Shown: piece by piece, positions 24,166 through 31,979 of the stretch
Position numbering within the stretch: position 1 is the first letter of the stretch
Layout of the letters: every line of letters begins with the position of its first letter
NCBI GenBank assembly: GCA_002337145.1
Contig: DDFK01000002.1
Location: 900,456 to 964,455 of the forward strand
Reading direction: 5' to 3'
Length of the DNA stretch: 64,000 nucleotides
Source: Chitinophagaceae bacterium UBA1930
GTDB taxonomy: Bacteria > Bacteroidota > Bacteroidia > Chitinophagales > Chitinophagaceae
Position numbers and translations under genes: made by a program
Notes under the pieces: generated by a model
Told to the model about the DNA's origin: nothing
What the model saw: the letters and a program-made list of their open reading frames with translations, nothing else
Databases searched by the model: none

Positions 24166-24630
24166 TTATTTCTTTGTAAAATTCAACGAAGCAGCGTTCA
24201 TGCAATAACGTAAACCTGTAGGGTTGGGGCCATCATTAAATACATGGCCCAAATGTGCACCGCACCTGCTGCAATGCACTTCATCGCGTTGCATACCGTC
24301 ACTATTGTCTGTACTGGTTTCTATGTTTTTTGCAATATAGGGTTTGTAAAAACTTGGCCAGCCTGTACCGCTGTCAAATTTTGTGTCACTGCTAAAAAGT
24401 TCCTGTCCACAACAAATGCAACTATACATTCCCTTTTCGTGAGTGTTCCAATAAATGCCCGAATATGCCCTTTCTGTGCCTTGCCTTCTGGTAACTTCAA
24501 ACTGTGCCGCTGTAAGCTGTGCCTTCCACTCTTTATCGGTTTTGGTAACTACAAACTTTTTTGATTGTGCATGGCTGGTACAACTGTTCATGAAACATAC
24601 AACTGCAATTGCCATAATGGAAGTTTTCAT
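24166..24630 (-). CDS. msrB: Peptide-methionine (R)-S-oxide reductase, exported
   Basis: A 154-residue MsrB reducing methionine-R-sulfoxide in proteins. The start region MKTSIMAIAVVCFMNSCTSHAQ is a signal, probably with a lipobox ending at Cys17, so the enzyme acts in the envelope. The two zinc-binding pairs are CICCGQ and CSRCGAHLGHVF, and the catalytic Cys is in GLRYCMNAASLNF. Family marks WKAQLTAAQFEVTRRQGTERAYSGIYW and FDSGTGWPSFYKP are intact. It separates the his part (hisGDCB) from the trp part and is oppositely oriented, ending 3 bp from hisB. Confidence 0.95.
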   Translation of the reverse strand: MKTSIMAIAVVCFMNSCTSHAQSKKFVVTKTDKEWKAQLTAAQFEVTRRQGTERAYSGIYWNTHEKGMYSCICCGQELFSSDTKFDSGTGWPSFYKPYIAKNIETSTDNSDGMQRDEVHCSRCGAHLGHVFNDGPNPTGLRYCMNAASLNFTKK

Positions 24631-24729
24631 ACAACTGTTTTTATTACTAACGTTTGAAAAGCTGTTTGGGTTTTGTGCGTTACCCGTTGCTTATGTTGAA
24701 ACGCGAAAGGAAAAATAACCTTACATTTT

Positions 24730-24761
24730 TTTGGCTAATAAAAAATACGGGTATAACATTG
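24730..24761 (+). promoter_or_regulatory. Candidate trp operon promoter
   Basis: TTTG at 24730-24733 and TAACATTG at 24754-24761, separated by 20 nt, fit the Bacteroidota -33/-7 pattern with one mismatch in the -7 element. The element ends 5 nt before the trpL ATG at 24767, so, as at hisL, the leader mRNA would begin at or close to its start codon. Confidence 0.5.
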
Positions 24762-24766
24762 CACTA

Positions 24767-24823
24767 ATGAAAATGATACAAAATATACAATGGTGGTGGC
24801 ATACAATACTCAAAGGGGTATAG
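24767..24823 (+). CDS. trpL: trp operon leader peptide (Trp-rich)
   Basis: An 18-codon ORF reading MKMIQNIQWWWHTILKGV with three consecutive Trp codons (24791-24799), located before a terminator and 108 bp upstream of trpE. This is the layout of a tryptophan attenuator. A second in-frame ATG at 24773 would give 16 residues. GGGG at 24815-24818, just before the stop, can pair with CCCC (24865-24868) of the terminator, which would make the antiterminator when the ribosome stalls at the Trp codons. There is no Shine-Dalgarno sequence. Confidence 0.85.
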   Translation: MKMIQNIQWWWHTILKGV

Positions 24824-24860
24824 TAATGTTGCGTACACTACTTGTTTGAAATAATATTCA

Positions 24861-24890
24861 AAGGCCCCATCAGCAATGTTGGGGCTTTTT
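24861..24890 (+). terminator. trp attenuator terminator
   Basis: A stem of GCCCCA (24864-24869) with TGGGGC (24880-24885), extended by a CA/TG pair closing a GCAA loop, followed by five T residues (24886-24890). It lies between trpL and trpE. The antiterminator partner is probably GGGG at 24815-24818; this competing pairing is shorter than in the his leader and is less certain. Confidence 0.82.
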
Positions 24891-24930
24891 GTTTGTGGAC
24901 ACTGCCATCAAGGCAATACAACCGAAGAAG

Positions 24931-26352
24931 ATGAAAAAAATTACCATACATACCAGTTCAAAAAAAATGCTTGCGGATGTGTACACACCTGTAGCGATCT
25001 ATTTGCGGGTAAGGGACCGGTTCAGGGACACGGTGTTGCTGGAAAGCACCGATAACCATGCAGCAGAGAACAGTTATTCCTTTATCTGCATCAATGCCAT
25101 TGCAGGTATCGAGATCAGTTCTGCAAAGAACATCGAGTTCAAGCTGCCCAATGAAAACCCTGAAAAAGTAGTGATTGATAAAACCAGCACCGTGCCTGAC
25201 CTGATCTGGAACTTCATGCAGCATTTTGCTATACAAGAAAGTAGTAAAGAAGCCAAGTTTGCTCAGGGCCTGTATGGTTATTCAACATACGATGCGGTAC
25301 AGTTCTTTGACAACGTAAAGCTGTCAGGCAGCAACGATGAGCCTTCAACGGGTATACCATTGATGCGTTACCGGTTGTACCAATACATTATTGCCATCAA
25401 CCATTTTAAGGATGAACTGTTTTTGTTGGAGAACAGCATTGCCGGGTTGGAAAGTGATATTGCATCGGTTGAAAGCCTCATCAAAAGCAAAGATGTACCA
25501 AGCTATCCGTTTGCATTGCAAGGCCATGAAACAAGCAACCTGCATGATGAAGGATATAGGCAAATGGTACAGAAAGGCATACAGAGCTGTTTACGTGGCG
25601 ATGTGTTCCAGATCGTGCTGAGCCGAAGGTTCCAGCAGAAATTCATTGGCGATGAATTCAATGTGTACAGGGCCTTGCGTAACGTGAACCCTTCGCCCTA
25701 CCTGTTCTTCTTCGATTATGGCGATTACAAATTACTGGGTTCCTCACCCGAAAGCCAACTCATCATCAACAAAGGCCAAGCAGTGGTGCACCCGATAGCG
25801 GGTACGTTTAAACGCAGCGGTGATGATGCAACCGATCTGCAAGAAACCGAACGCTTAAAGAACGATCCCAAAGAAAATGCAGAGCATGTAATGTTGGTTG
25901 ACCTAGCCAGGAACGATTTGAGTCGTGTATGCAGCAATGTTCAGGTAACGCATTACAAACAGGTGCAATACTATAGCCATGTGATACATCTGGTAAGCGA
26001 AGTAATGGGCCAGGTGCCGCCACAAACAAACCCTTTTCAACTGCTGGCAAAAACTTTTCCGGCCGGAACATTGAGCGGCGCACCTAAAATAAAAGCCATG
26101 GAACTCATCAGCAATAACGAGCCTACACAACGTGGCTATTATGGCGGATGCATCGGTTTTGTTGGTTTTGACGGCAGTTTTAACCAGGCGATCATGATCC
26201 GTACTTTTTTAAGCAAGAACAATACGCTCACGTACCAGGCAGGTGCCGGTGTGGTGGCAGCAAGCAACCCTGAAAGTGAATTGCAAGAAGTAAACAATAA
26301 GCTGGGTGCATTAAAGAAAGCCATTGTTCTGGCCGAAGAAATTAGTTCATAG
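24931..26352 (+). CDS. trpE: Anthranilate synthase component I
   Basis: A 473-residue chorismate-utilising enzyme that makes anthranilate with TrpG. The ATG at 24931 (MKKITIHTSSKKMLAD) is preferred; an in-frame TTG at 24889 lies in the T-tract of the attenuator. Near residues 36-39 is VLLESTD, the LLES motif that binds tryptophan in feedback-inhibited TrpE. The catalytic domain has VFQIVLSRRFQQ, PSPYLFFFDYGDYKLLGSSPES, HPIAGTFKRSGDD, ENAEHVMLVDLARNDLSRVC, FPAGTLSGAPKIKAMELI and GCIGFVGFDGSFNQAIMIRTF. First structural gene of the trp block. Confidence 0.96.
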   Translation: MKKITIHTSSKKMLADVYTPVAIYLRVRDRFRDTVLLESTDNHAAENSYSFICINAIAGIEISSAKNIEFKLPNENPEKVVIDKTSTVPDLIWNFMQHFAIQESSKEAKFAQGLYGYSTYDAVQFFDNVKLSGSNDEPSTGIPLMRYRLYQYIIAINHFKDELFLLENSIAGLESDIASVESLIKSKDVPSYPFALQGHETSNLHDEGYRQMVQKGIQSCLRGDVFQIVLSRRFQQKFIGDEFNVYRALRNVNPSPYLFFFDYGDYKLLGSSPESQLIINKGQAVVHPIAGTFKRSGDDATDLQETERLKNDPKENAEHVMLVDLARNDLSRVCSNVQVTHYKQVQYYSHVIHLVSEVMGQVPPQTNPFQLLAKTFPAGTLSGAPKIKAMELISNNEPTQRGYYGGCIGFVGFDGSFNQAIMIRTFLSKNNTLTYQAGAGVVAASNPESELQEVNNKLGALKKAIVLAEEISS

Positions 26353-26417
26353 GTAAAGATCATTGTTCATGGCATTGCTACTATGAACCATTGCCCATAA
26401 ACCATTAATAAAAAACA

Positions 26418-26999
26418 ATGAAGATTTTAGTTTTTGATAATTACGATTCGTTTACCTACAACCTGGTGCACTTGGTAGAAAAGATAACGCACCAGAAAGT
26501 AGATGTGTATCGCAACGATGAAATTGCGTTGGAAAAAGTAAATGCGTATGATAAAATTATTTTATCACCTGGTCCTGGCATACCTGAAGAAGCAGGCTTG
26601 CTATTGCCATTGATAAAAATGTATGCACCCACCAAACCCATATTGGGTGTGTGTTTGGGGCACCAGGCAATAGGGCAGGCTTTTGGTGGAACGCTTACCA
26701 ATTTGTCAACCGTGTATCATGGTGTAGCAACAAGCATCAATATTGACCATGCACAATTGAAAGAGGCGAGTAGTTTATTTCTTGATCTTCCTGCACAAAT
26801 AGAAGTGGGGCGTTACCATTCATGGGTAATCGATAAAAAAGGTTTTCCCGAAGAACTGGAAATAACGGCCGAAGATGAAAATGGTTACATTATGGCATTG
26901 CGGCACAAGAGCTATGACGTGCAGGGGGTACAGTTTCATCCGGAAAGTGTATTGACACCCGATGGCGAATCCATTATCAGAAACTGGTTAAAAAATTAA
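26418..26999 (+). CDS. trpG: Anthranilate synthase component II (glutamine amidotransferase)
   Basis: A 193-residue class I glutamine amidotransferase supplying ammonia to TrpE. Marks: ILVFDNYDSFTYNLVH at the N-terminus, ILSPGPGIPEEAGL, the nucleophile loop ILGVCLGHQAIGQAFGG (Cys near residue 79), and GVQFHPESVLTP with the catalytic His-Glu pair. It lies 65 bp after trpE. It is not fused to trpD, unlike in enteric bacteria. The stop is 2 bp before the small ORF at 27002. Confidence 0.96.
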   Translation: MKILVFDNYDSFTYNLVHLVEKITHQKVDVYRNDEIALEKVNAYDKIILSPGPGIPEEAGLLLPLIKMYAPTKPILGVCLGHQAIGQAFGGTLTNLSTVYHGVATSINIDHAQLKEASSLFLDLPAQIEVGRYHSWVIDKKGFPEELEITAEDENGYIMALRHKSYDVQGVQFHPESVLTPDGESIIRNWLKN

Positions 27000-27001
27000 G
27001 T

Positions 27002-27262
27002 ATGTATTGGAATGAAAGAATTCAGATAGTTTATACAACACTTAATGAAAAAGGGCATGCACAAAATATTGAGCAAATGATTGCTGAATATGGAGTAGGT
27101 GGAACAATTGGAGAGCAATTCAGCATTGTTTGTACCTGGCTTGCTAAGTTAAGAAACCATGAAAGTGAGATCTATGCATTGATAAAAGATGATGCAGATT
27201 ACATTTTACAAGTAGGGATTGAAACAAAATATTTTACAGAGAGTTATTACGGAAAGCAATGA
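27002..27262 (+). CDS. Uncharacterised small protein in the trp operon
   Basis: An 86-residue protein (MYWNERIQIVYTTLNEKGHAQNIEQMI...) lying 2 bp after trpG and overlapping the trpD start by 4 bp, so it is very likely translated as part of the operon. It has no signal peptide or membrane segment. The sequence looks helical, with GTIGEQFSIVCTWLAKLRN in the middle and ILQVGIETKYFTESYYG near the end. I do not recognise a family and am not aware of a standard trp-operon protein of this type. It could have been inserted into the operon by chance, so I assign no function. Confidence 0.7.
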   Translation: MYWNERIQIVYTTLNEKGHAQNIEQMIAEYGVGGTIGEQFSIVCTWLAKLRNHESEIYALIKDDADYILQVGIETKYFTESYYGKQ

Positions 27263-28251
27263 AAAAAATACTTGGAATATTATTCGGACATAAAACATTA
27301 TCCAGGCAACAGGCATACGATGTATTGCTCAATATCGGCAAGGGCCTATACAATGAATATGAGATCACTGCCTTCATGACGGTGTACCTGATGCGGAGCA
27401 TTACCATTGAAGAACTGCAAGGCTTTAGGGATGCATTGCTGGAACTGAGCGTGAAAGTGGATTTTGATGGATTTGAAACCATGGATATTGTGGGCACTGG
27501 TGGTGATGGAAAGAACACCTTCAACATCTCCACGCTTTCTTGTTTCATTGTTGCAGGTGCAGGGCAAAAAGTGGCCAAGCATGGCAACTACGGGGCATCA
27601 TCCATTTCAGGTTCAAGCAATGTGATGGAGCAGTTGGGCTACCGCTTCAAAAGCGATAATGGTCAGTTGAAAAAAGAACTGGAACAAGCCAATATCTGTT
27701 TCCTGCATGCACCTTTGTTCCATCCCGCATTGAAAACAGTTGGGCCTATCCGTAAAAATTTAGGTGTGCGTACTTTTTTCAATATGCTGGGTCCAATGGT
27801 CAACCCTGCAAAACCTGCCAGTCAATTGGTTGGTGTGTACAGCCTCGAAATGGCAAGGATATACAACTACCTCTTGCAGCAAACAGGCAACCCGTTCACC
27901 ATCATCCATAGCTTGGATGGTTACGATGAAATTTCACTGACCAACGATACCAAAGTTATTACACAGGCCGGTGAAAGGATTATGACACCCGAACAGTTGG
28001 GTAAACGTTCCGTTTCGCCCGAAGATATTTACGGCGGCAACAGTGTGGAAGATGCAGCGAAGATCTTTCAACGCATCATTAAAGGCGAAGGAAGTTTTGC
28101 ACAAAATGCAGTGGTGCTGGCCAATGCTGCCATGGCACTGTATTGTACAGGTACATACGGCACATACAATGATGCATACAACGCAGCAGTAGAAAGTCTG
28201 GAAAGCGGAAAGGCATACCAGTCATTGCAAACATCGATCAGTTTACAGTAG
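27259..28251 (+). CDS. trpD: Anthranilate phosphoribosyltransferase
   Basis: A 330-residue enzyme transferring phosphoribose from PRPP to anthranilate. Family marks are MDIVGTGGDGKNTFNISTLSCFIVAGAG (PRPP and magnesium site), KHGNYGASSISGSSNVMEQLG, CFLHAPLFHPALKTVGPIRKNLGVRTFFNMLGPMVNPA and the C-terminal GGNSVEDAAKIFQRII. The start overlaps the preceding small ORF by 4 bp, which suggests coupling. The stop codon is the first base pair group of a perfect 24-bp inverted repeat at 28251-28301. Confidence 0.96.
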   Translation: MKKILGILFGHKTLSRQQAYDVLLNIGKGLYNEYEITAFMTVYLMRSITIEELQGFRDALLELSVKVDFDGFETMDIVGTGGDGKNTFNISTLSCFIVAGAGQKVAKHGNYGASSISGSSNVMEQLGYRFKSDNGQLKKELEQANICFLHAPLFHPALKTVGPIRKNLGVRTFFNMLGPMVNPAKPASQLVGVYSLEMARIYNYLLQQTGNPFTIIHSLDGYDEISLTNDTKVITQAGERIMTPEQLGKRSVSPEDIYGGNSVEDAAKIFQRIIKGEGSFAQNAVVLANAAMALYCTGTYGTYNDAYNAAVESLESGKAYQSLQTSISLQ

Positions 28252-28301
28252 GTATCAATAGGTGTCAGACGTTTGTAAAACGTCTGACACCTATTGATAC
28301 C
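28251..28301. repeat. Perfect 24-bp palindrome after trpD
   Basis: The arms 28251-28274 and 28278-28301 are fully complementary around a 3-nt GTA loop and contain GTGTCAGACGTTT / AAACGTCTGACAC. The hairpin begins at the last base of the trpD stop codon. The core recurs at 28319-28349. This looks like a REP-type dispersed palindrome; the absence of a T-tract argues against a simple terminator. Confidence 0.75.
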
Positions 28302-28318
28302 TGGCATTTTGCAAACAA

Positions 28319-28349
28319 GTTGTCTGACGTTTGTAAAACGTCTGACAAC
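28319..28349. repeat. Second GTCTGACGTTT palindrome before trpC
   Basis: The arms GTTGTCTGACGTTT and AAACGTCTGACAAC flank a GTA loop and pair except for one central T-T mismatch. It shares the GACGTTTGTAAAACGTC core with the palindrome at 28251-28301 and ends 15 bp before the trpC start. Confidence 0.7.
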
Positions 28350-28363
28350 TAAAACCATCCAAC

Positions 28364-29152
28364 ATGAACATCTTAGACCAGATCATAGCACATAAACAAA
28401 CAGAAGTGGCCCAACGCAAGGCACAGGTTTCCATTGCCCAGCTTGAAAAGGAAAAGTTCTTTGCCAATGAAACACTTTCGCTGAAACAGTTTCTGCTGGA
28501 TGCAAACAGAACAGGCATCATTGCCGAATACAAACGCAAATCACCCAGCAAGGGCATCATCAACAATACGTCAACTGTGGAAGATGTAACCACTGCTTAT
28601 ACAAAGTTTGGGGCAAGTGGCATTTCTGTATTAACGGATGAAACATTTTTTGGTGGCACCCTAAACGACCTCGTTGCTGCAACCATAAACCAAGTGCCTT
28701 TGCTGCGAAAGGATTTCATGATAGATGAATACCAGTTGCTGGAAGCAAAAGCACATGGTGCAGCCGTGATATTATTGATTGCTGCCTGCTTGTCAAAACA
28801 GCAGGTAAAGCAATTGGCGGCAACTGCAAAAAGCCTAGGGCTGGAAGTGCTGCTAGAAATACACAACGAAGCAGAGCTGGAACATATTTGCAACGAGGTG
28901 GATATGGTAGGCGTAAACAACCGCAACCTCAAAACATTTGACGTAAGCATCGATACATCCCTGCAACTCATCAACAAAATACCAACAGATAAATTGGCAA
29001 TAGCAGAAAGTGGCATCAGCAATGTACAAACGATACTAACTTTACGCAAAGCAGGGTTCAAAGGGTTTTTGATTGGTGAAAACTTTATGAAAGAAGCCAA
29101 CCCTGCAAAGGCATTTGAAGATTTTACGCATGAATTGAAAACAAAATTATAA
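28364..29152 (+). CDS. trpC: Indole-3-glycerol-phosphate synthase
   Basis: A 262-residue TIM-barrel enzyme closing the indole ring. Marks: MNILDQIIAHKQTEVAQRK at the N-terminus, GIIAEYKRKSPSKGIIN with catalytic Lys, ISVLTDETFFGGTLNDL, PLLRKDFMIDEYQLLEAKAHGAAVILLIAACL (catalytic Lys in RKDF), VDMVGVNNRNLKTF and AIAESGISN. Unlike in enteric bacteria it is not fused to trpF. It is preceded by the two palindromes in the 112-bp gap after trpD and followed 65 bp later by trpF1. Confidence 0.96.
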   Translation: MNILDQIIAHKQTEVAQRKAQVSIAQLEKEKFFANETLSLKQFLLDANRTGIIAEYKRKSPSKGIINNTSTVEDVTTAYTKFGASGISVLTDETFFGGTLNDLVAATINQVPLLRKDFMIDEYQLLEAKAHGAAVILLIAACLSKQQVKQLAATAKSLGLEVLLEIHNEAELEHICNEVDMVGVNNRNLKTFDVSIDTSLQLINKIPTDKLAIAESGISNVQTILTLRKAGFKGFLIGENFMKEANPAKAFEDFTHELKTKL

Positions 29153-29165
29153 TTAGAAAGTGCTT

Positions 29166-29203
29166 CCTCCCCTCATCCATTTGGAGAGGGGCTGGGGGTG
29201 AGG
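29166..29203 (+). repeat. CTCC / GGAG hairpin repeat before trpF1
   Basis: CCTCCCCTC and GAGAGGGG with GGGGGTGAGG form a G/C-rich hairpin in the gap between trpC and trpF1, ending in GAGGTAAA 14 bp before the start codon. A related copy lies before trpA (32166-32202). Repeats of this kind are widespread in bacterial intergenic DNA. The terminal GAGG could act as a ribosome-binding site, which is inferred. Confidence 0.6.
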
Positions 29204-29217
29204 TAAAAACAACAACA

Positions 29218-29844
29218 ATGAACATTAAAGTTTGCGGTATCACCGATATGAAACAGTTGCAGCAATTGGATGCATTGAACGTGGATTTTGTAGGCATGAT
29301 CTTCCATCCCGCATCACCACGTTTTATTGGCGACAGACTGCCAAAGAAAGACATTAAAAAAGCCGACTTCGATTTCAAGAAAACAGGTGTGTTTGTAAAC
29401 CCCGAAATGATCGACGTACTGGATGCCATTGATGATTACGGTTTGGATGTGGTGCAATTGCACGGCAACGAATCTGCCGAAATGTGCGAGGACCTTTCAA
29501 CAGAAGTGGAAGTGATCAAGGCATTCAGCATCGATAGCAGCACAAAAGATATCGATGCCCTTGTTGCTCCTTACGATGCAGTGTGCGACTACTACCTGTT
29601 TGACACTGCAGGTAAAGCTGCCGGTGGTAATGGCGAGCAGTTTGATTGGAACATTTTGGCAAAAGCCAAAATTGAAAAACCATTTTTTTTAAGTGGTGGC
29701 ATTGGCGTGGATGACATTGCGAAAATCAAAGCTTTCAAGCACCCCGATTTTTTTGGTGTGGATGTAAACAGTAAACTGGAAAAAGAACCAGGAGTAAAAG
29801 ACATGGGGAAAGTGCTTCAGTTTACCTTAGGCTTCAAGAAATAA
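29218..29844 (+). CDS. trpF: Phosphoribosylanthranilate isomerase (first copy)
   Basis: A 208-residue TIM-barrel enzyme for the Amadori rearrangement of phosphoribosylanthranilate. It carries the full signature: MNIKVCGITD with catalytic Cys6, VGMIFHPASPRFI, TGVFVNPEM, VVQLHGNES, YYLFDTAGKAAGGNGEQFDW (catalytic Asp and the glycine-rich phosphate segment), PFFLSGGIGVDDI and GVDVNSKLEKEPGVKDMGKV. It is the better conserved of two tandem copies and is presumably the functional isomerase. It is followed 47 bp later by the second copy. Confidence 0.95.
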   Translation: MNIKVCGITDMKQLQQLDALNVDFVGMIFHPASPRFIGDRLPKKDIKKADFDFKKTGVFVNPEMIDVLDAIDDYGLDVVQLHGNESAEMCEDLSTEVEVIKAFSIDSSTKDIDALVAPYDAVCDYYLFDTAGKAAGGNGEQFDWNILAKAKIEKPFFLSGGIGVDDIAKIKAFKHPDFFGVDVNSKLEKEPGVKDMGKVLQFTLGFKK

Positions 29845-29891
29845 CAACAACGATTGCTTTTGCTACATTCATCAACAAGTAAAAGCCTACT

Positions 29892-30536
29892 ATGCGTATC
29901 AAAGTTTGCGGCATGACCGACCTTGACCAGATGCACCAACTGGGTGATATGGGTGTACAGTTTGCCGGCATGATCTTCTACCACAAAAGCCCACGCTTTG
30001 TATTGAAGCATGGGCTCAAAGCAGAAGACGTAAAAAAAGCAAAACTCAAAGTGTACAAAGTGGGCGTGTTCGTTAACGCCACCTACGACGAAGTGATGAA
30101 CATGGTAGATGCTTTTGGCCTGGATATGGTACAGTTGCACGGCAACGAAACACCTTACCAATGTGCCAAGCTAAGCGACTACTTGCAGGTTATAAAAGCT
30201 TTCCGTTTTGCAGACAACGACAATGTGCAATGGATGATCAAGGACTATTACATGGATGCCGACATGTTTATGTTCGATACCGGAGTAACAGAAAAAAATA
30301 CACAGGGCGAAGTGGTACGCAAGTTCAACTGGCAACGTTTGCGTGGGCTCAACATTGGCAAACCATTTTTTTTAAGTGGCGGTATAGAAGCAACAGATGC
30401 AACGGCTGTGAACCAGTTTATGCAAGACCCTGTTGCCAAAGACCTCTTTGCAATAGACATCAACAGCAGGTTCGAAACATTGCCCGGTATAAAGAATATG
30501 GGGCTGATAAAAAAGTTCATAGAAGAGTTGAAGTAG
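29892..30536 (+). CDS. trpF: Phosphoribosylanthranilate isomerase paralogue (second copy)
   Basis: A 214-residue tandem paralogue of the preceding gene. Cys6 (MRIKVCGMTD), the VGVFVN and MVQLHGNET segments, Asp in MFDTG, PFFLSGGI and AIDINSRFETLPGIKNMGLI are kept. The GGxGxxFDW phosphate-binding segment is replaced by EKNTQGEVVRKFNW, the PRF loop is shifted (YHKSPRFV) and several other positions differ. It may be an isomerase with altered specificity, a second enzyme of a related sugar-phosphate rearrangement, or a redundant copy. Position in the operon argues for co-expression with trp genes. The gene symbol is by family; activity is not certain. Confidence 0.8.
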   Translation: MRIKVCGMTDLDQMHQLGDMGVQFAGMIFYHKSPRFVLKHGLKAEDVKKAKLKVYKVGVFVNATYDEVMNMVDAFGLDMVQLHGNETPYQCAKLSDYLQVIKAFRFADNDNVQWMIKDYYMDADMFMFDTGVTEKNTQGEVVRKFNWQRLRGLNIGKPFFLSGGIEATDATAVNQFMQDPVAKDLFAIDINSRFETLPGIKNMGLIKKFIEELK

Positions 30537-30543
30537 CAATTGT

Positions 30544-30600
30544 ATGTAACCAACAGCACAACATGCATCAGCTTCAATGGCGTCGCACCCATCAACAATA
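30544..30600 (+). repeat. ATGTAACCA / GGCGTCGCACCCATC intergenic element, copy 2
   Basis: ATGTAACCA, 26 nt, then GGCGTCGCACCCATC, as at 16398, 37198 and 62629. It starts 7 nt after the second trpF stop. The rest of the 219-bp gap to trpB holds a hairpin-like AACACAAAG / TTTGTGTTTC segment near 30660-30695 and no gene. Confidence 0.7.
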
Positions 30601-30755
30601 GAATATCGATTGGGCTTTTACCGAAGCGTAGATGGAACACAACGGACACCAAGCATACACAAAGAACACAAAGCTATTGTGCATTTTGTGTTTCTTCTCT
30701 CGTATTCTTCGTGTTACAAAAAATAAAGAGCATAGCTCTTAAAAAATAAAAGAGA

Positions 30756-31979
30756 ATGACAGTTGAACAAACAAATATTGCGGATACTTCTATACACGGT
30801 AGGGGCTTTACATCTCCCGATGCACAAGGCTACTACGGTAGTTTTGGTGGTGCATACATCCCCGAAATGCTGTACAGCAATGTAGCGGAACTGAAAGAAA
30901 AGTACCTGCAAATAATGGCTGAATCCGGCTTTCAAAAAGAGTTCCAGCAACTGCTTACAGATTATGTAGGCAGGCCAACACCTTTATTTTATGCAGCACG
31001 TTTAAGTGCATTGCACAATACAAACATCTATCTAAAAAGGGAAGACCTTTGCCATACAGGTGCACATAAAATAAACAATACCATCGGGCAGATACTTTTG
31101 GCTCGCCGCTTAGGCAAAACAAGAATCATTGCCGAAACAGGTGCCGGTCAGCATGGCGTGGCCACGGCTACTGTATGTGCATTAAAAGGCATGGAATGCA
31201 TTGTGTACATGGGCGAAAAAGATATTGAACGCCAGGCACCCAATGTGGCAAGGATGAAAATGCTCGGAGCAAAAGTTGTTCCTGCAACAAGTGGCAGCAA
31301 GACGTTGAAAGATGCTACCAATGAAGCCATCCGTGACTGGATAAACAATCCCAACGATACGCATTATATTATTGGAAGTGTGGTTGGCCCGCACCCTTAC
31401 CCCGATATGGTGGCACGTTTTCAAAGTGTCATCAGCAAAGAAATACGTAAGCAACTGTTCGAAAAAACAGGCAACGAATTACCAACCCATGTAGTGGCCT
31501 GTGTGGGCGGTGGTAGCAATGCAGCGGGGGCTTTCTATCATTTTTTAGATGAACTGGAAGTACAACTGGTAGCGGTGGAAGCTGCTGGTCATGGTGTAAA
31601 CAGTGGCATGAGTGCAGCAACCACACAGTTAGGAAAACCTGGCATATTGCATGGTAGTAAAAGCCTATTGATGCAGACTGCAGATGGGCAGGTAATAGAG
31701 CCGCACAGCATTTCAGCTGGATTGGATTATCCCGGTATCGGTCCTTTACATGCAAACCTGTTCAGTAGCAAACGTGGCGTTTTTTTAAGTGCAACAGATG
31801 ATGAAGCTTTGGCAAGTGCATTTGAGGTAAGTAAACTCGAAGGCATCATTCCTGCATTGGAAACAGCACATGCTTTTGCTGCATTGAAGCAATTGAAGTT
31901 TAAAAAAGAAGATACAGTAGTTGTTTGTTTAAGTGGTAGGGGCGATAAGGATCTGGCAACGTATATGAAGAACATGTAG
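30756..31979 (+). CDS. trpB: Tryptophan synthase beta chain
   Basis: A 407-residue PLP enzyme condensing indole with serine. Marks: GYYGSFGGAYIPEMLY, RPTPLFYAARLS, YLKREDLCHTGAHKINNTIGQ (PLP Lys near residue 105), ETGAGQHGVATATVCAL, VGPHPYPDMVARFQSVI, CVGGGSNAAGAFYHF, HSISAGLDYPGIGPLH and CLSGRGDKDLATY. The length is that of the common TrpB1 type, which works with TrpA. A 219-bp gap before it contains a repeat element. The following 231-bp gap to trpA holds another, so the operon has been opened by repeats at several joints. Confidence 0.97.
   Translation: MTVEQTNIADTSIHGRGFTSPDAQGYYGSFGGAYIPEMLYSNVAELKEKYLQIMAESGFQKEFQQLLTDYVGRPTPLFYAARLSALHNTNIYLKREDLCHTGAHKINNTIGQILLARRLGKTRIIAETGAGQHGVATATVCALKGMECIVYMGEKDIERQAPNVARMKMLGAKVVPATSGSKTLKDATNEAIRDWINNPNDTHYIIGSVVGPHPYPDMVARFQSVISKEIRKQLFEKTGNELPTHVVACVGGGSNAAGAFYHFLDELEVQLVAVEAAGHGVNSGMSAATTQLGKPGILHGSKSLLMQTADGQVIEPHSISAGLDYPGIGPLHANLFSSKRGVFLSATDDEALASAFEVSKLEGIIPALETAHAFAALKQLKFKKEDTVVVCLSGRGDKDLATYMKNM

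Noticed and set aside
24889..24930. trpE start at the upstream TTG
   Set aside because: The TTG falls in the T-tract of the attenuator; the ATG at 24931 gives the conserved MKKI start.
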